Shown here piece after piece: positions 9,684 through 19,158 of a DNA stretch of 64,000 nt. The notes under the pieces were generated by a model. It was not told the origin of the DNA and did no database searches. It was given only the letters and a program-made list of their open reading frames with translations. The position numbers and the translations under genes are program-made. Source of the stretch: Aeromicrobium sp. Root236 (GTDB taxonomy: Bacteria; Actinomycetota; Actinomycetes; Propionibacteriales; Nocardioidaceae); contig NZ_LMIS01000001.1 in NCBI RefSeq assembly GCF_001428805.1, positions 2,732,603-2,796,602 of the forward strand, given 5' to 3'. Within the stretch, counting starts at the first letter, position 1. Each line of letters starts with the position of its first letter.

Positions 9684-10583
9684 TCAGTGAGGACGGCGCG
9701 CGTAGACGTCGATCACGTTGCGGAAGAACAGGTCGCGCTCGAGCAGCTTGTCGATCGGCTTGGCGAGTCGCTCCGCGGCCTTCTGCCCGACGCCGAGCGA
9801 GCCGAGGTAGTCGGCGGTGTTGAGCGAGTAGCGGACCTTGGGCTCGATCGAGACGATCTCATAGCCCAGTCGTTCGAGGTTGGTGCGCATGCTCGTCGGG
9901 GTGTGCAGCGCCATGTGGTGCAGCGCCAGACGCCGGTCGGTGATCCGGGTCGACCGGCCCTTGGTGACGTCGTGGGCGGCCATCCCTGCGGTGTCCATCG
10001 CGGACCACCGAGGCGTCTGGAGGTAGAGGACGCCGCCGGGCTTGAGCAGCTCGAGCGCGTCGCTGAGCAGGCGGTTGCCGTCGGGGACGTGGGCCAGGAC
10101 GCACCACATCGTCACGACGTCGTACTGGCCGATGTCGCCGAGGGTCGACAGGTCGCCCATGAACAGCTCGATGCCGTTGCGCTCCCGGGCGAGGTCGATC
10201 GCACCGGTCGCGACGTCGTTGCCGGCGGGCCGGAAGCCCTTGTCGCGTGCCATCGCCAGGAAGCCACCCTCGCCGGCGCCGACGTCGAACAGGCTGCGGT
10301 CGTCGCCCGTGCCGACCATCGTCGCGAGGCGGTCGAGGACCTGGGCGTGGCTGGAGTCGATCACGTCACCCCGCGTGCGCTCGACCCAGCCGGCGAACCA
10401 GTCGCGGTCGACGTCGAGCAGCTCCACGAGGTCGTCGAGCTCGGGCCGCTCCGCCAGTGCGTGCAGGCCGCAGCCCCGGCACTCGTGGATGACCAGGCCT
10501 GTGCGGCGCGATGCCGGGTGGACCTGGATGTCGGTCGACAGACAGGCCTGACAGCGCGGCGGAGCCACGACCTCGGTCGTCAT
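9684..10583 (-). CDS. Class I SAM-dependent methyltransferase with N-terminal zinc ribbon
   Basis: 299 residues. An N-terminal zinc knuckle pair (CQAC near residue 11 and CRGC near 35) precedes a methyltransferase with SLFDVGAGEGGFLAMA as the SAM loop, VVTMWCVLAHVPDG and LLKPGGVLYLQTP. It shares the two-part layout of the genes at 6586 and 54467. The ATG at 10583 has a good GAGGAG site 7 nt upstream; longer in-frame starts would overlap gmd and are rejected. It is divergent from gmd across a symmetric promoter region, and likely modifies a sugar of the polysaccharide locus. Confidence 0.82.
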   Translation of the reverse strand: MTTEVVAPPRCQACLSTDIQVHPASRRTGLVIHECRGCGLHALAERPELDDLVELLDVDRDWFAGWVERTRGDVIDSSHAQVLDRLATMVGTGDDRSLFDVGAGEGGFLAMARDKGFRPAGNDVATGAIDLARERNGIELFMGDLSTLGDIGQYDVVTMWCVLAHVPDGNRLLSDALELLKPGGVLYLQTPRWSAMDTAGMAAHDVTKGRSTRITDRRLALHHMALHTPTSMRTNLERLGYEIVSIEPKVRYSLNTADYLGSLGVGQKAAERLAKPIDKLLERDLFFRNVIDVYARRPH

Positions 10584-10651
10584 CTTGTTTCTCCTCGAGA
10601 GTGCGTGGAAGTCGTCCACGGTGGCGGTCACGATGTTCGTCCGCACGTCTG

Positions 10652-10691
10652 AGCATAATAGTCCGCCACGCCCAGCGGAGCCGATTATGCT
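10652..10691. promoter_or_regulatory. Symmetric divergent promoter of gmd and the zinc-ribbon methyltransferase
   Basis: Perfect inverted repeat AGCATAAT (10652-10659) / ATTATGCT (10684-10691) with a 24-bp spacer. Each arm reads TATGCT in the outward direction, so each can be the -10 box of one of the diverging genes, and the two -35 regions would overlap in the spacer. The arms are AT-rich islands in otherwise very GC-rich DNA. Promoter function is inferred. Confidence 0.6.
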
Positions 10692-10751
10692 GTGACCTGC
10701 AAGACCGGGCTGAGGCGCCGGACACCCCACGAATCCACGTAGAGGCAGGCC

Positions 10752-11729
10752 ATGAAGCGCGCGTTCATCACCGGGATCACCGGCCAGGACGGTTCCTACC
10801 TGACCGAGCTGCTGCTCGACAAGGGCTACGAGGTGCACGGCCTCGTGCGCCGGTCCTCGTCGTTCAACCGCGGTCGCATCGACCCGATCCGCGACAACGA
10901 TCCCGAGGCGGCCAAGCGGCTGTTCCTGCACTACGGCGACATGACCGACGGCGTCAGCCTCGTCAACCTCATCCGCGAGATCCGGCCCGACGAGGTCTAC
11001 AACCTCGCGGCGCAGAGCCACGTCAAGGTGTCGTTCGAGATGCCCGAGTACACCGCGTCGGCCGACGGCATCGGCACGATCCGCCTGCTCGAGGCGATCC
11101 GGGCCGCCAAGCTCGAGACGCGGTTCTACCAGGCGTCGACGTCGGAGATGTTCGGCGCGACCCCGCCCCCGCAGGACGAGGGCACGATGTTCTACCCGCG
11201 CTCGCCCTACGGCGCCGCCAAGCTCTACGCCCACTGGGTCACGGTCAACTACCGCGAGGCCTACGACATGTTCACGGTGTCGGGCATCCTGTTCAACCAC
11301 GAGTCGCCCCGCCGCGGCGAGACGTTCGTGACGCGCAAGATCACCCGCGCCGTCGCACGCATCGCCGCCGGCACGCAGAACGACCTCGTGCTGGGCAACA
11401 TCGACTCGATCCGCGACTGGGGCTACGCCAAGGAGTACGTCGAGGGCATGTGGCGCATGCTCCAGCACGACGAGCCGACCGACTTCGTGCTGGCCACCGG
11501 CACGGGCACGACGGTCCGCGAGTTCTGCGAGATGGCGTTCTCCCACGTCGGCCTCGACTGGCAGGACTACGTCAAGTACGACGAGCGCTACGAGCGCCCG
11601 ACCGAGGTCGACGCCCTGCTCGGTGACCCGTCCAAGGCGAACGACCTGCTCGGATGGAAGGCGCAGACCGGTACCCAGCAGCTCGCCGAGCTCATGGTCG
11701 ACGCCGACATCGCCCTGCTCAAGGCGTGA
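10752..11729 (+). CDS. gmd: GDP-mannose 4,6-dehydratase
   Basis: 325-residue extended short-chain dehydrogenase that converts GDP-D-mannose to GDP-4-keto-6-deoxymannose with bound NADP. Seen motifs: [10 protein letters not shown] (dinucleotide loop), [19 protein letters not shown] (catalytic Thr/Ser and Glu), [12 protein letters not shown] (Tyr-x3-Lys) and the Gmd hallmark [16 protein letters not shown]. Length is slightly below the usual 340-370. Purine-rich AGAGGCAGG lies upstream of the ATG. Its stop overlaps the start of a second Gmd-like gene (GTGA), so the two are likely made together. Confidence 0.95.
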   Translation: MKRAFITGITGQDGSYLTELLLDKGYEVHGLVRRSSSFNRGRIDPIRDNDPEAAKRLFLHYGDMTDGVSLVNLIREIRPDEVYNLAAQSHVKVSFEMPEYTASADGIGTIRLLEAIRAAKLETRFYQASTSEMFGATPPPQDEGTMFYPRSPYGAAKLYAHWVTVNYREAYDMFTVSGILFNHESPRRGETFVTRKITRAVARIAAGTQNDLVLGNIDSIRDWGYAKEYVEGMWRMLQHDEPTDFVLATGTGTTVREFCEMAFSHVGLDWQDYVKYDERYERPTEVDALLGDPSKANDLLGWKAQTGTQQLAELMVDADIALLKA

Positions 11730-12727
11730 CCCGCACCGCTCTCGTCACGGGAGCCGCCGGTCAGGACGGCGTGCTGCTGGCCCGGCACCTGATCGCGGCC
11801 GGCTACCGGGTCGTCGGCACGGTGCTGCCCGGCTCGGAGTCGCCGCTGCAGCCCTACCTCGACGGTGTCGAGATCGAGTCGCACGACCTCCGCGACGCCG
11901 AGGGGTTCGAGCGACTGCTCGACGCCCACGAGCCGGACGAGGTCTACAACCTCGCCGGGTTCACGTCGGTCGGCGCGAGCTGGGACGCCGTCGACCTGGT
12001 CCACGAGGTCAACACGGCCGCGGTCGAGGCGATGCTCGCCGCTCTCGTGGCGCGCCGAGGCCGTACGGGCACCGCGCCGCGGTTCTTCCAGGCCTCGAGC
12101 TCCGAGGTGTTCGGCCCCCAGGCGCCCAACCCGCAGGACGAGTCCACGCCGCACGACCCGCAGAACCCCTACGCCGCCTCCAAGAGCCGGGCCCAGCAGG
12201 CGACGGTGCGGGCCCGCACCGACGACGGCCTGTTCGCGTGCGTCGGCATCCTCTACAACCACGAGAGCCCCTTGCGCGGCGTGCAGTTCGTGACCCGCAA
12301 GATCATCCGCGCGGCGGTCGAGATCTCTGAGGGCCGCCAGGAGTCGGTCAGCCTCGGCAACCTCGACGTCTCCCGCGACTGGGGCGCCGCGGCGGACTAC
12401 GTCGTCGGCATGCACCTGGCTCTCACGCACGAAGAGCCCGGCGACTACGTGCTGGCGACCGGCGTCCTGCACTCCCTCCAGGACCTCCTGGAGCTGGCGT
12501 TCGGCGCGGTCGGCATCGACGACCCGTGGCCGTACGTCCGGCAGGACCCCGCCCTCATGCGCAAGGCCGACGCCCCCGGGCTCTCCGGCGACGCGACGCG
12601 CGCCCGTGAGCGGCTCGGCTGGACTCCCTCGACGTCGTTCGAGCAGCTGGTCGCGGAGATGGTGGACGTCGAGCTCCGGCGCGTACGCACGGGGGTCGAG
12701 GAGTCTCCGGAGTATCTCCGCGGATAG
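11726..12727 (+). CDS. Gmd-like NAD(P)-dependent sugar dehydratase/reductase
   Basis: 333-residue paralogue of the preceding Gmd. It keeps [38 protein letters not shown] (Tyr-x3-Lys) and a changed hallmark [16 protein letters not shown]. Because a full Gmd precedes it with a GTGA overlap, it may be a second dehydratase with another specificity, or the reductase that finishes the 6-deoxy sugar (GDP-rhamnose type). The family is clear, the reaction is not. The GTG start at 11726 is fixed by the coupling with gmd; a longer in-frame form would lie inside gmd. Confidence 0.8.
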   Translation: MTRTALVTGAAGQDGVLLARHLIAAGYRVVGTVLPGSESPLQPYLDGVEIESHDLRDAEGFERLLDAHEPDEVYNLAGFTSVGASWDAVDLVHEVNTAAVEAMLAALVARRGRTGTAPRFFQASSSEVFGPQAPNPQDESTPHDPQNPYAASKSRAQQATVRARTDDGLFACVGILYNHESPLRGVQFVTRKIIRAAVEISEGRQESVSLGNLDVSRDWGAAADYVVGMHLALTHEEPGDYVLATGVLHSLQDLLELAFGAVGIDDPWPYVRQDPALMRKADAPGLSGDATRARERLGWTPSTSFEQLVAEMVDVELRRVRTGVEESPEYLRG

Positions 12728-12753
12728 CCGCCGGTTCCCATTAGGCTGTCTCC

Positions 12754-13524
12754 GTGCCCACGGAGAATGACGACTACAAGCCCGACCCCACGCTCGCCAG
12801 GCTCTATCCCGAGGCGGCGGTCGGCGGCTACTCCCGGGTCAACGGCGACATCGAGTTCTACTCGCGGATCAACGCGCTCGTCGACGAGAAGAGCCGCGTG
12901 CTCGACTTCGGCGCGGGCCGTGCCTGGTGGATGTTCGAGCCCATCGCCGAGATGCCCAAGCGCCTCCGCATGCTGCGTGGCCGGGTCAAGGAGGTCGTCG
13001 GCACCGACGTCGATCCCGCGGTGCTCACCAACCCGTCGCTCGACCAGGGCCTCGTCGTCGAGATCGGCGCGCCGCTGCCGTTCGAGGACGCGTCGTTCGA
13101 CCTGGTGTTCGCCGACTTCGTCCTCGAGCACATCAACGCGGACGACGCCCAGGACGTCGCCGACGACATCATGCGCGTGCTCAAGCCCGGCGGCTGGTTC
13201 GCCGCCCGTACGCCCAACAAGTGGGGCATGGTCGGCCTCGGCGCCCGCGCCATCCCCAACGGCGTCCACGTCAGGCTGCTCAAACGGCTGCAGCCTGATC
13301 GCGTCGCCGAGGACGTCTTCCCGGTCCGCTACCAGATGAACACCCGTCGCACGCTGCGCCGCCTGTTCGGCCGCAACCGCACGTACGTCTACGGCAACAC
13401 CAGCGAGCCGGCCTACTTCGGCCGCTCGGTCATCGCCTGGCGCCTCGTCGCGTTCCTGGGCCGCCTGACGCCGCCGTCGTTGGCGCCGACCCTGCTGATC
13501 TTCGTGCAGAAGGCCGACGACTAA
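12754..13524 (+). CDS. Class I SAM-dependent methyltransferase
   Basis: 256 residues with VLDFGAGRAWWM as the SAM loop, VVGTDVDPAVL (acidic end of strand 2), SFDLVFADFVLEHI and VLKPGGWFAARTPN, a typical methyltransferase_11-like order. TAGGCT lies 6 nt before the GTG start, a leaderless arrangement. It follows the two Gmd-family genes by 26 nt and its stop overlaps that of the convergent acyltransferase. A role in methylating a locus sugar is inferred. Confidence 0.8.
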   Translation: MPTENDDYKPDPTLARLYPEAAVGGYSRVNGDIEFYSRINALVDEKSRVLDFGAGRAWWMFEPIAEMPKRLRMLRGRVKEVVGTDVDPAVLTNPSLDQGLVVEIGAPLPFEDASFDLVFADFVLEHINADDAQDVADDIMRVLKPGGWFAARTPNKWGMVGLGARAIPNGVHVRLLKRLQPDRVAEDVFPVRYQMNTRRTLRRLFGRNRTYVYGNTSEPAYFGRSVIAWRLVAFLGRLTPPSLAPTLLIFVQKADD

Positions 13525-14744
13525 GGAGCGGTGTTCGCCTCGCTGAGGCGACGGTCGGTGCGGTGCTTCTTCTTCATCGCGGGCTTCTCGACCAGGTGGT
13601 ACGTGATGGTGCCCAGGATCACGGTCGGCACCAGCACGATGACGAAGCTCACGGCGATGTCGGCGTTGGAGTCGTAGATGACCCGGTCGACGTGCTTGAA
13701 CAGGAACCAGATCACCGGGTAGTGCCAGAGGTAGCAGCTCAGGCTGTACTCGCCGGCGAGGCGCGGCAGCGGCGTCTCCATGACCCGCACGACGCCACGC
13801 GAGAACCCGTCGGACTTGGGCATCTGCGTCAGCACGATGATGCAGGCGAAGATGATGCCCATGAACGGCGTGGCGTACTCGCCCGAGCCGATGATCAGCA
13901 CCGCCACGGCGGCGACGAACAGCGTCGACCAGCCGACGATGCGCCACGTGCGCAGTCGCTGCTCGGACACGCGGTCGGAGACCACGATCAGCACCGCGGT
14001 GATCATGCCGAGGCCGAACAGGTCGCCCTGGCCGATGATGCTGCGGTTGATGACCGCCAGCCAGCTCGAGTCGAACTCGATGTCGACGCCACCGTGGATG
14101 CCCATCGTGATGAGGCGACCGGCGAGGCCCATCGCCAGGACGAGGAACGCCGGCACGAGCGCGGAGAACACGGGACGGCCGCGACGGGCGAGCCAGATCG
14201 CCACGGCTCCGAGGGCCGGCAGCATCGCGTAGAACGCCGCCTCGGTCACGAGCGACCACGAGACGCCGAGCCCCGTGAAGGCCGTGCTCGGCACCCAGCC
14301 CTGGAGGAGCAGGATGTTGAGCACGATCTGGAGCGGGTCGGTCATGCGGCCGAGCCGGTCGACCGTCGTGATCTCGTTGTCGATGACCGCTAGCCCGAAG
14401 CCCCAGCTCACGATCGCGAGGATCACGAGATAGGCGGGCCAGATGCGCAGGATGCGGTTGCGGTAGAACTCGCGGGTCGGGGGCCGGGTGCGGCCCTTGA
14501 TGGCGGCCGACGCGAACGGCCGGTAGAGCAGGAACGCCGACAGGACGAAGAAGAACGTGAGGCCGTGCACCAGGAGGCCCGTGAGCGCGGTGCCCAACGA
14601 GGTGTAGCCGCCGGAGCCGGGCAGCAGGATGATCGTGTGCGCCAGGATCACCGCGAGCAGGGCGAGCCCACGGAGCCCGTCGAGCCCGGCCAGCCGCTTG
14701 CCCCATGAGGGGGCGTGTCCGACCTCGCGCTTCGAGTCCGTCAT
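13521..14744 (-). CDS. Membrane acyltransferase, OafA/acyltransferase-3 family
   Basis: 407 residues with about ten hydrophobic segments. The N-terminus has GLDGLRGLALLAVILAHT, the acyltransferase-3 start with the catalytic His. Other landmarks are FFFVLSAFLLYRPF, FYRNRILRIWPAYL, GVSWSLVTEAAFY and a late YLWHYPVIW. Such proteins O-acetylate sugars on the outer face of the membrane. GGAG lies 9 nt before the ATG. It is one of three acyltransferase-3 proteins in the locus, so several O-acyl decorations are likely. Confidence 0.88.
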   Translation of the reverse strand: MTDSKREVGHAPSWGKRLAGLDGLRGLALLAVILAHTIILLPGSGGYTSLGTALTGLLVHGLTFFFVLSAFLLYRPFASAAIKGRTRPPTREFYRNRILRIWPAYLVILAIVSWGFGLAVIDNEITTVDRLGRMTDPLQIVLNILLLQGWVPSTAFTGLGVSWSLVTEAAFYAMLPALGAVAIWLARRGRPVFSALVPAFLVLAMGLAGRLITMGIHGGVDIEFDSSWLAVINRSIIGQGDLFGLGMITAVLIVVSDRVSEQRLRTWRIVGWSTLFVAAVAVLIIGSGEYATPFMGIIFACIIVLTQMPKSDGFSRGVVRVMETPLPRLAGEYSLSCYLWHYPVIWFLFKHVDRVIYDSNADIAVSFVIVLVPTVILGTITYHLVEKPAMKKKHRTDRRLSEANTAP

Positions 14745-14958
14745 CGGGTGCTGCTCCGCTTCGTCGGGGCGGTCGGCAGAGCCGAGCGCATCATGTGGCT
14801 CCTCGTCGTAGAACCAACTCAGGGAGACAGTATTTCGTTACGCGGCCGCCCGCGGGGATTTGGCCCACGGAGTGCCGTGCGGGTCTCCCGTGGTGCGACG
14901 GATAGCGTGAGGGCCCTGCCGCCGTAGAATGCGACGCGACCCACGCCCTGAGGAGACG

Positions 14959-16284
14959 ATGAGCCCCGCTGACGCCGCACCCGAGGAGTCGGCGTCCCGT
15001 CGCGGAGGCGGCCTGCGGGCGTTCCTCTCGATCGCGGCTGCCGGCTTCGGCGTCCAGCTCCTGACGGTGGCCTCCGGGCCCCTCGTGGCGCGGATGATTG
15101 GTCCGGACGGCCGCGGCCAGATGGTCATGGTCATGCTCGTGGCGATGCTGGGCGCCCTGTTCGGCGTCGGCGGGCTGATCCCGGCGATCTCCCACGCCAT
15201 CGGCGCTTCGGGTGCGTCGGCGCGTGACGTCGTGCGAGGTCACCTCGGTGTCTGGGTCGTCGCCTCGCTGGCGACGGCGACCGTCGCCGCGGGCCTGGTC
15301 GCGGTGCTCGTCAGGGACGCGCCGCACCAGTGGCTGCTGACCCTCGAGGGATTCGCGGTGAGCTTCTGCCTCTCGGTCCAGTTCCTGCTCGGCGCGATGC
15401 TGCAGGGCGAGGGCAACGTGCGCCGCATCAACCTGCAGCGGCTCGTCGGCATGGCCTCGTACGTCATCGTGGTCGCCGCGCTGTTCGTCCTCAGCCCGAC
15501 CGACGAGGCGACGCTCATCCTGCTGGTCTACATCCTCTCCTTGCTCGGCGGCTTCGTCGTCTGCTGGCTGATGCTGCGGCCGCCGACCGGCGACGAGTCC
15601 GTGCGGGCCGATCGCCGCGAGATCCACGCGTTCGCCCGGCGGGGCTTCATCAGTGGCCTCAACGCCCTCGACTCGTGGGGCCTCGACCAGCTGCTCGTCG
15701 GCCTCGTGCTCGGCTCGTCGGCCCTGGGTCTCTACGCGGTGGCCGCCTCCGCGACGAGCTTCCCGTCGATCGTGCTGGCCGGCGTCGCGTCGATCCTTCT
15801 GCCGCGCATGGCCGCGCTGCCTCCTGCCGGCGCGAGCCAGGTCATGCGGCGTTGGGTCATGGCGGCGATCGCCCTCGACCTCGCGATGGTGGCGGGCATG
15901 CAGGTCGTCATCGGCCCGGCGCTGCGCATCTTCTTCGGCGACGACTTCGTGCCGGCCACCGACGTCGCCCGCATCCTGATCGTCGCGTGGGCCCTCCTCG
16001 CGCTGCGCCGCGTGCTCGTCGCCGCGGCGCAGGCCCAGGGCCGGGTCGCTGCGGCATCGTTCGCCGAGGCGGGCTCGACGGCCGTCCTGGTCGCCGCTGC
16101 TCTGATCGGCATGCACCTCTGGGGCCTCGAGGGGGCCGGCATCGCGCTGCTCGTCGCCGGTGTCGTCGCCTGCGCGTGGGTCGGGTCGACGTTGTCCTGG
16201 AACGGTGAGGGCTCAGGCGAGCCCGTCGAGGTCGGGGTCACCGAGGTCATCGACATCGACGACGCCGACCACCGGATGCCCTGA
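14959..16284 (+). CDS. Polysaccharide flippase (Wzx/MATE-like exporter)
   Basis: 441 residues with about 12 hydrophobic segments and no soluble domain. The N-terminal pattern VASGPLVARMIGPDGRGQ matches polysaccharide transporters of the MOP superfamily, which flip lipid-linked repeat units across the membrane. The start at 14959 is chosen for GAGGAG just upstream; an in-frame ATG at 14929 lies within a TAGAAT promoter-like word. The C-terminal tail is acidic and soluble. The 214-nt gap before it (14745-14958) holds TAGAAT at 14925-14930 and no other feature that I can support. Confidence 0.85.
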   Translation: MSPADAAPEESASRRGGGLRAFLSIAAAGFGVQLLTVASGPLVARMIGPDGRGQMVMVMLVAMLGALFGVGGLIPAISHAIGASGASARDVVRGHLGVWVVASLATATVAAGLVAVLVRDAPHQWLLTLEGFAVSFCLSVQFLLGAMLQGEGNVRRINLQRLVGMASYVIVVAALFVLSPTDEATLILLVYILSLLGGFVVCWLMLRPPTGDESVRADRREIHAFARRGFISGLNALDSWGLDQLLVGLVLGSSALGLYAVAASATSFPSIVLAGVASILLPRMAALPPAGASQVMRRWVMAAIALDLAMVAGMQVVIGPALRIFFGDDFVPATDVARILIVAWALLALRRVLVAAAQAQGRVAAASFAEAGSTAVLVAAALIGMHLWGLEGAGIALLVAGVVACAWVGSTLSWNGEGSGEPVEVGVTEVIDIDDADHRMP

Positions 16285-16289
16285 ACGGC

Positions 16290-17357
16290 TCAACCGACGG
16301 CGTCGACGATCACCGCGCGTACGTCGGCGGCGGCGTTCTTCCAGGTGTAGCGCTGCGCGAACTCGCGGGCGGCCTCGATCTGGTCGGTCGTCGTCTCGCG
16401 TGAGGCGACGACGGCGTCGGCGAGCGCCGGGGCGTCCCAGCCGTCCATGACGGTGGCGTGGCCGGCGGTGATCTCGAGCAGGGCGGGCTCGGGGGTGATG
16501 ACGACCGGGATGCCGATGCGCATCGCCTCGGCGGCCGGCAGCCCGAAGCCCTCGAAGTCGGACGGGAAGACGATCAACGACGACGAGGCGAACGTGCCGC
16601 GGAACTCCTCGATCGACAGCCACGGCAGCACCCGGACGAGGTCGGTCAGCCCGAGCTCCTCGACCTTGGCCTGCGCGGCGGTGCGTGCCGCCTGGCCGAG
16701 GCCCACGACCGTCAGGGGCATGACGGGGCCGCAATCGCGCAGCAGGGCCCACGCGTCGATCACGAGGTCGACGTTCTTGTTGAAGTACTGGCCGAACGCC
16801 AACGCGTACGGCTCGGTGTCCTTGCGCAGCCAGTCGTCGGTGTGGTCCGCGCCGAGCAGGGCGAGGCGCAGCGGTCGCTTCGCCAGCCACGGACGAGCGG
16901 CCAGGAGGTCGTTGCGGGTGCGGTCGGAGATCACCGCGATGCCGTCGGACTGCCGCCAGCCGAGGTTGTAGCTGATCTTGCGCTGCGCCCGGTTCATGCG
17001 GCTGAACTGCTGCGGCCGGAGCTCGTGCCGCAGGTCGTACGCGATGATGACCCGCGGGCAGGGCAGGGGAGCGACCGTCGTGGTCGGCAGCAGCCCGAGC
17101 ACCGCATCGGCCTTGAGCGAACGGGCGAGGCGCGGCAGGTCGACGTTCTGGGCCCGGATGCGGCTGAGCTGGGTGCGCTTGCCGAACGGCACCTCGTGGA
17201 CCGTGACCCTGTCGGGGAACGGAGCCTCGTTGCCAGGGCCGACGACGATGTGGAGCTCGTCGCCGTCGGGGAGCTTGTCCCAGCCTGCGACCAGGTGCTC
17301 AGCGACGATGGCGAGGCTGTCGCCGGTGATGGCGAGGCCGTCGATCAGGATGCGCAT
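16290..17357 (-). CDS. Glycosyltransferase family 4 (GT-B)
   Basis: 355 residues. The C-terminal domain has FASSSLIVFPSDFEGFGLPAAEAM, which contains the family's E-x7-E nucleotide-sugar signature, and GIPVVITPEPALLEI. The N-terminal half is a Rossmann-like acceptor domain beginning MRILIDGLAITGDS. It should be a retaining transferase using a nucleotide sugar. It is followed on the same strand, upstream, by an acetyltransferase and a second GT4, forming a run that reads toward lower coordinates. Confidence 0.88.
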   Translation of the reverse strand: MRILIDGLAITGDSLAIVAEHLVAGWDKLPDGDELHIVVGPGNEAPFPDRVTVHEVPFGKRTQLSRIRAQNVDLPRLARSLKADAVLGLLPTTTVAPLPCPRVIIAYDLRHELRPQQFSRMNRAQRKISYNLGWRQSDGIAVISDRTRNDLLAARPWLAKRPLRLALLGADHTDDWLRKDTEPYALAFGQYFNKNVDLVIDAWALLRDCGPVMPLTVVGLGQAARTAAQAKVEELGLTDLVRVLPWLSIEEFRGTFASSSLIVFPSDFEGFGLPAAEAMRIGIPVVITPEPALLEITAGHATVMDGWDAPALADAVVASRETTTDQIEAAREFAQRYTWKNAAADVRAVIVDAVG

Positions 17358-17360
17358 CGA

Positions 17361-17897
17361 CTAGCTGACCGTCCCGACGCGGACGCTCGCGCCCGGTGCC
17401 ACGTCGCGGAACGCGATGGCACGTGCACCGACGACGGCACCGGTGCCGACCGTGACGCCGGCGAGCACGAGGCTCTGGGCGCACAGCCAGGCGCCGTCCT
17501 CGATGACGATCGGCTTGTTGGTGCAGTGGAAGTCCGAGCTGTTGTGGTCGTGGCTGCCGGTGCACACGAACGCACCCTGCGACAGGCACACGTCGTGGCC
17601 GATCGTGATGGGCTCGACGTTGTAGAGCCAGGCATCCTCGCCGATCCAGGTGTCGTCGCCGATCGTCAGCTTCCACGGCCACTGCACCCGTACGTGGTGC
17701 CGGAAGACGATGCCGGTGCCGATCGTGGCGCCGAACATCCGCAGCGCGGCGGGCCGGAAGCGGCGGGGGAACCACCACTTGACGAAGACCAGGTTCTGGA
17801 ACACCGTCCAGGCCACCTGCCAGAAGATGCTGCGGCCCTTGTCGTAGCCACCCGGGGGGAACGTGGCCAGCCGGGGGTAGGTGACCTGCTCTGACAT
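17361..17897 (-). CDS. WcaF-like sugar O-acetyltransferase (left-handed beta-helix)
   Basis: About 178 residues with hexapeptide repeats: IGTGIVFRHHVRV, LTIGDDTWIGEDAWL, ITIGHDVCLSQGAFV, VLAGVTVGTGAVVGARA. The family is acetyl-CoA-dependent and soluble; CTGSHDHNSSDF carries the catalytic His. Homologues acetylate colanic acid-type sugars. The start is uncertain: ATG at 17897 has GAGGGAG 11 nt upstream, while ATG at 17924 has no site but would give 187 residues. Confidence 0.8.
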   Translation of the reverse strand: MSEQVTYPRLATFPPGGYDKGRSIFWQVAWTVFQNLVFVKWWFPRRFRPAALRMFGATIGTGIVFRHHVRVQWPWKLTIGDDTWIGEDAWLYNVEPITIGHDVCLSQGAFVCTGSHDHNSSDFHCTNKPIVIEDGAWLCAQSLVLAGVTVGTGAVVGARAIAFRDVAPGASVRVGTVS

Positions 17898-17934
17898 GTC
17901 TGGATCCGCTCCCTCGTGACTCATGCGCCGACGC

Positions 17935-19149
17935 TCATGCCGGCACTCCGACTGCCGCTCCCAGGATCTCCTCGAACTCGCGAGCGACCTTGTCGACGTC
18001 GAACTTCTGCTCGGCGGTCGCGCGCGTCCGCTGCCCGATGTCGGCCTGGGCCGTGCGGTCGCCGGTCAGGTCCGCGAGCCATCCGGCGCCGGCCTTGGCG
18101 CCGACGTCGGTCGGGTCGGCGACGAAGCCGCCGCTGTCGCGGATGTCGAGGGCGGCCGGGTTGTCGGCGGGCATGAGGCCGAGGATCGGGCGACCTGCCG
18201 CCATGTAGGACAGCACCTTGCTGGGGATCGAGAACTTCGTGGCGTCCGGCTCGAGCAGCGCGACCAGGACGTCGGCGGCCCCGAGCACGTTGGGCAGCTC
18301 GGCCGCGGGCTGGAACGGCAGGATGCGCACAGGCAGCTTCTCGTCACGGGCGATCGTCGCGAGGTCGTCGGCGGCCTCGCCCTCGGAGATCACGGCGAGC
18401 TGGGCGTCGATGCCGTTGGACCGCACGGTCGTCAGCAGGTCGATCAGGAGCCGGGGGTTGTGCTTGCGACCCAGCGTGCCGGCGTAGACGAGCCGGAGCG
18501 CGGCGTCGGCGTCGAACAGGTCGGCCGTGCGCGCGTTGTCGAGGTCGACCGGGAAGATCTTGTCGAGCGGCGCCCAGTTGGGGATCACCGAGACGTGATC
18601 CGCGGGAACGTGCCAGTCGCGGTAGACGCCCTCGAACGCGTCGCCGATCGCCACGACGTGGGCCGCCCGGCGGGCGCAGCGGGCCTCGAGACCCACGAGC
18701 ACCTTGCCGCCGAGCCACGCCAGCGGGCGAGGCAGCTTGCGGCGCAGCTCGTCGGCGAGCGCGAAGCTGTAGATGTCCTGGTGCCACAGGACCCACGGCA
18801 GCTTGCGGCGCTTGGCGTGGCGCGAGAAGAGATAGAGCGTGATGAGCGGCAGGTTGCACGCGACGACGACCTCGGCCGACGACGTGCGCAGCTGCGCGAT
18901 CCACTCGTGGGCGTACGCGCGCTCCCAGCGGAGCCGGGCGAGCGGCGCGTACTTCTTGAACGGCAGGTCGAGCTTGATCGAGCTGAACGTCAGCGAGTCC
19001 GGGTCGTCGTCCTGGTGCTCGAGGTGTCCCTTGCCGCTGACGTACTGCTCGGCCGAGACGTGCTCCACCGTGTGCCCGCGGCCGGCGAGCTTGCGCGACA
19101 GCTCGGCCTGGAAGGGATGGCCCGAGAAGTCGTGGACGATGACCTCCAT
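17935..19149 (-). CDS. Glycosyltransferase family 4, WbuB/WcaI-like
   Basis: 404 residues of GT-B fold. The N-terminus MEVIVHDFSGHPFQAEL plus the later LRLVYAGTLGRKHNPRLL and KFSIPSKVLSYMAAGRPILG segments are typical of glycosyltransferases that build capsule or O-antigen units. The catalytic E-x7-E is replaced by a SKVLSYMAAGRP-type nucleotide-binding loop, as in WbuB homologues. It begins 9 nt after the epimerase stop, so it is probably co-transcribed with the epimerase and the next genes. Confidence 0.87.
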   Translation of the reverse strand: MEVIVHDFSGHPFQAELSRKLAGRGHTVEHVSAEQYVSGKGHLEHQDDDPDSLTFSSIKLDLPFKKYAPLARLRWERAYAHEWIAQLRTSSAEVVVACNLPLITLYLFSRHAKRRKLPWVLWHQDIYSFALADELRRKLPRPLAWLGGKVLVGLEARCARRAAHVVAIGDAFEGVYRDWHVPADHVSVIPNWAPLDKIFPVDLDNARTADLFDADAALRLVYAGTLGRKHNPRLLIDLLTTVRSNGIDAQLAVISEGEAADDLATIARDEKLPVRILPFQPAAELPNVLGAADVLVALLEPDATKFSIPSKVLSYMAAGRPILGLMPADNPAALDIRDSGGFVADPTDVGAKAGAGWLADLTGDRTAQADIGQRTRATAEQKFDVDKVAREFEEILGAAVGVPA

Positions 19150-19158
19150 CGCCGGGCT

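Noticed and set aside
12445..14706. A long minus-strand open frame of about 750 codons
   Set aside because: It is antisense to the methyltransferase and out of frame with the acyltransferase; it has Arg/Asp/His-rich composition without any family motif, as expected from GC-skewed codons.
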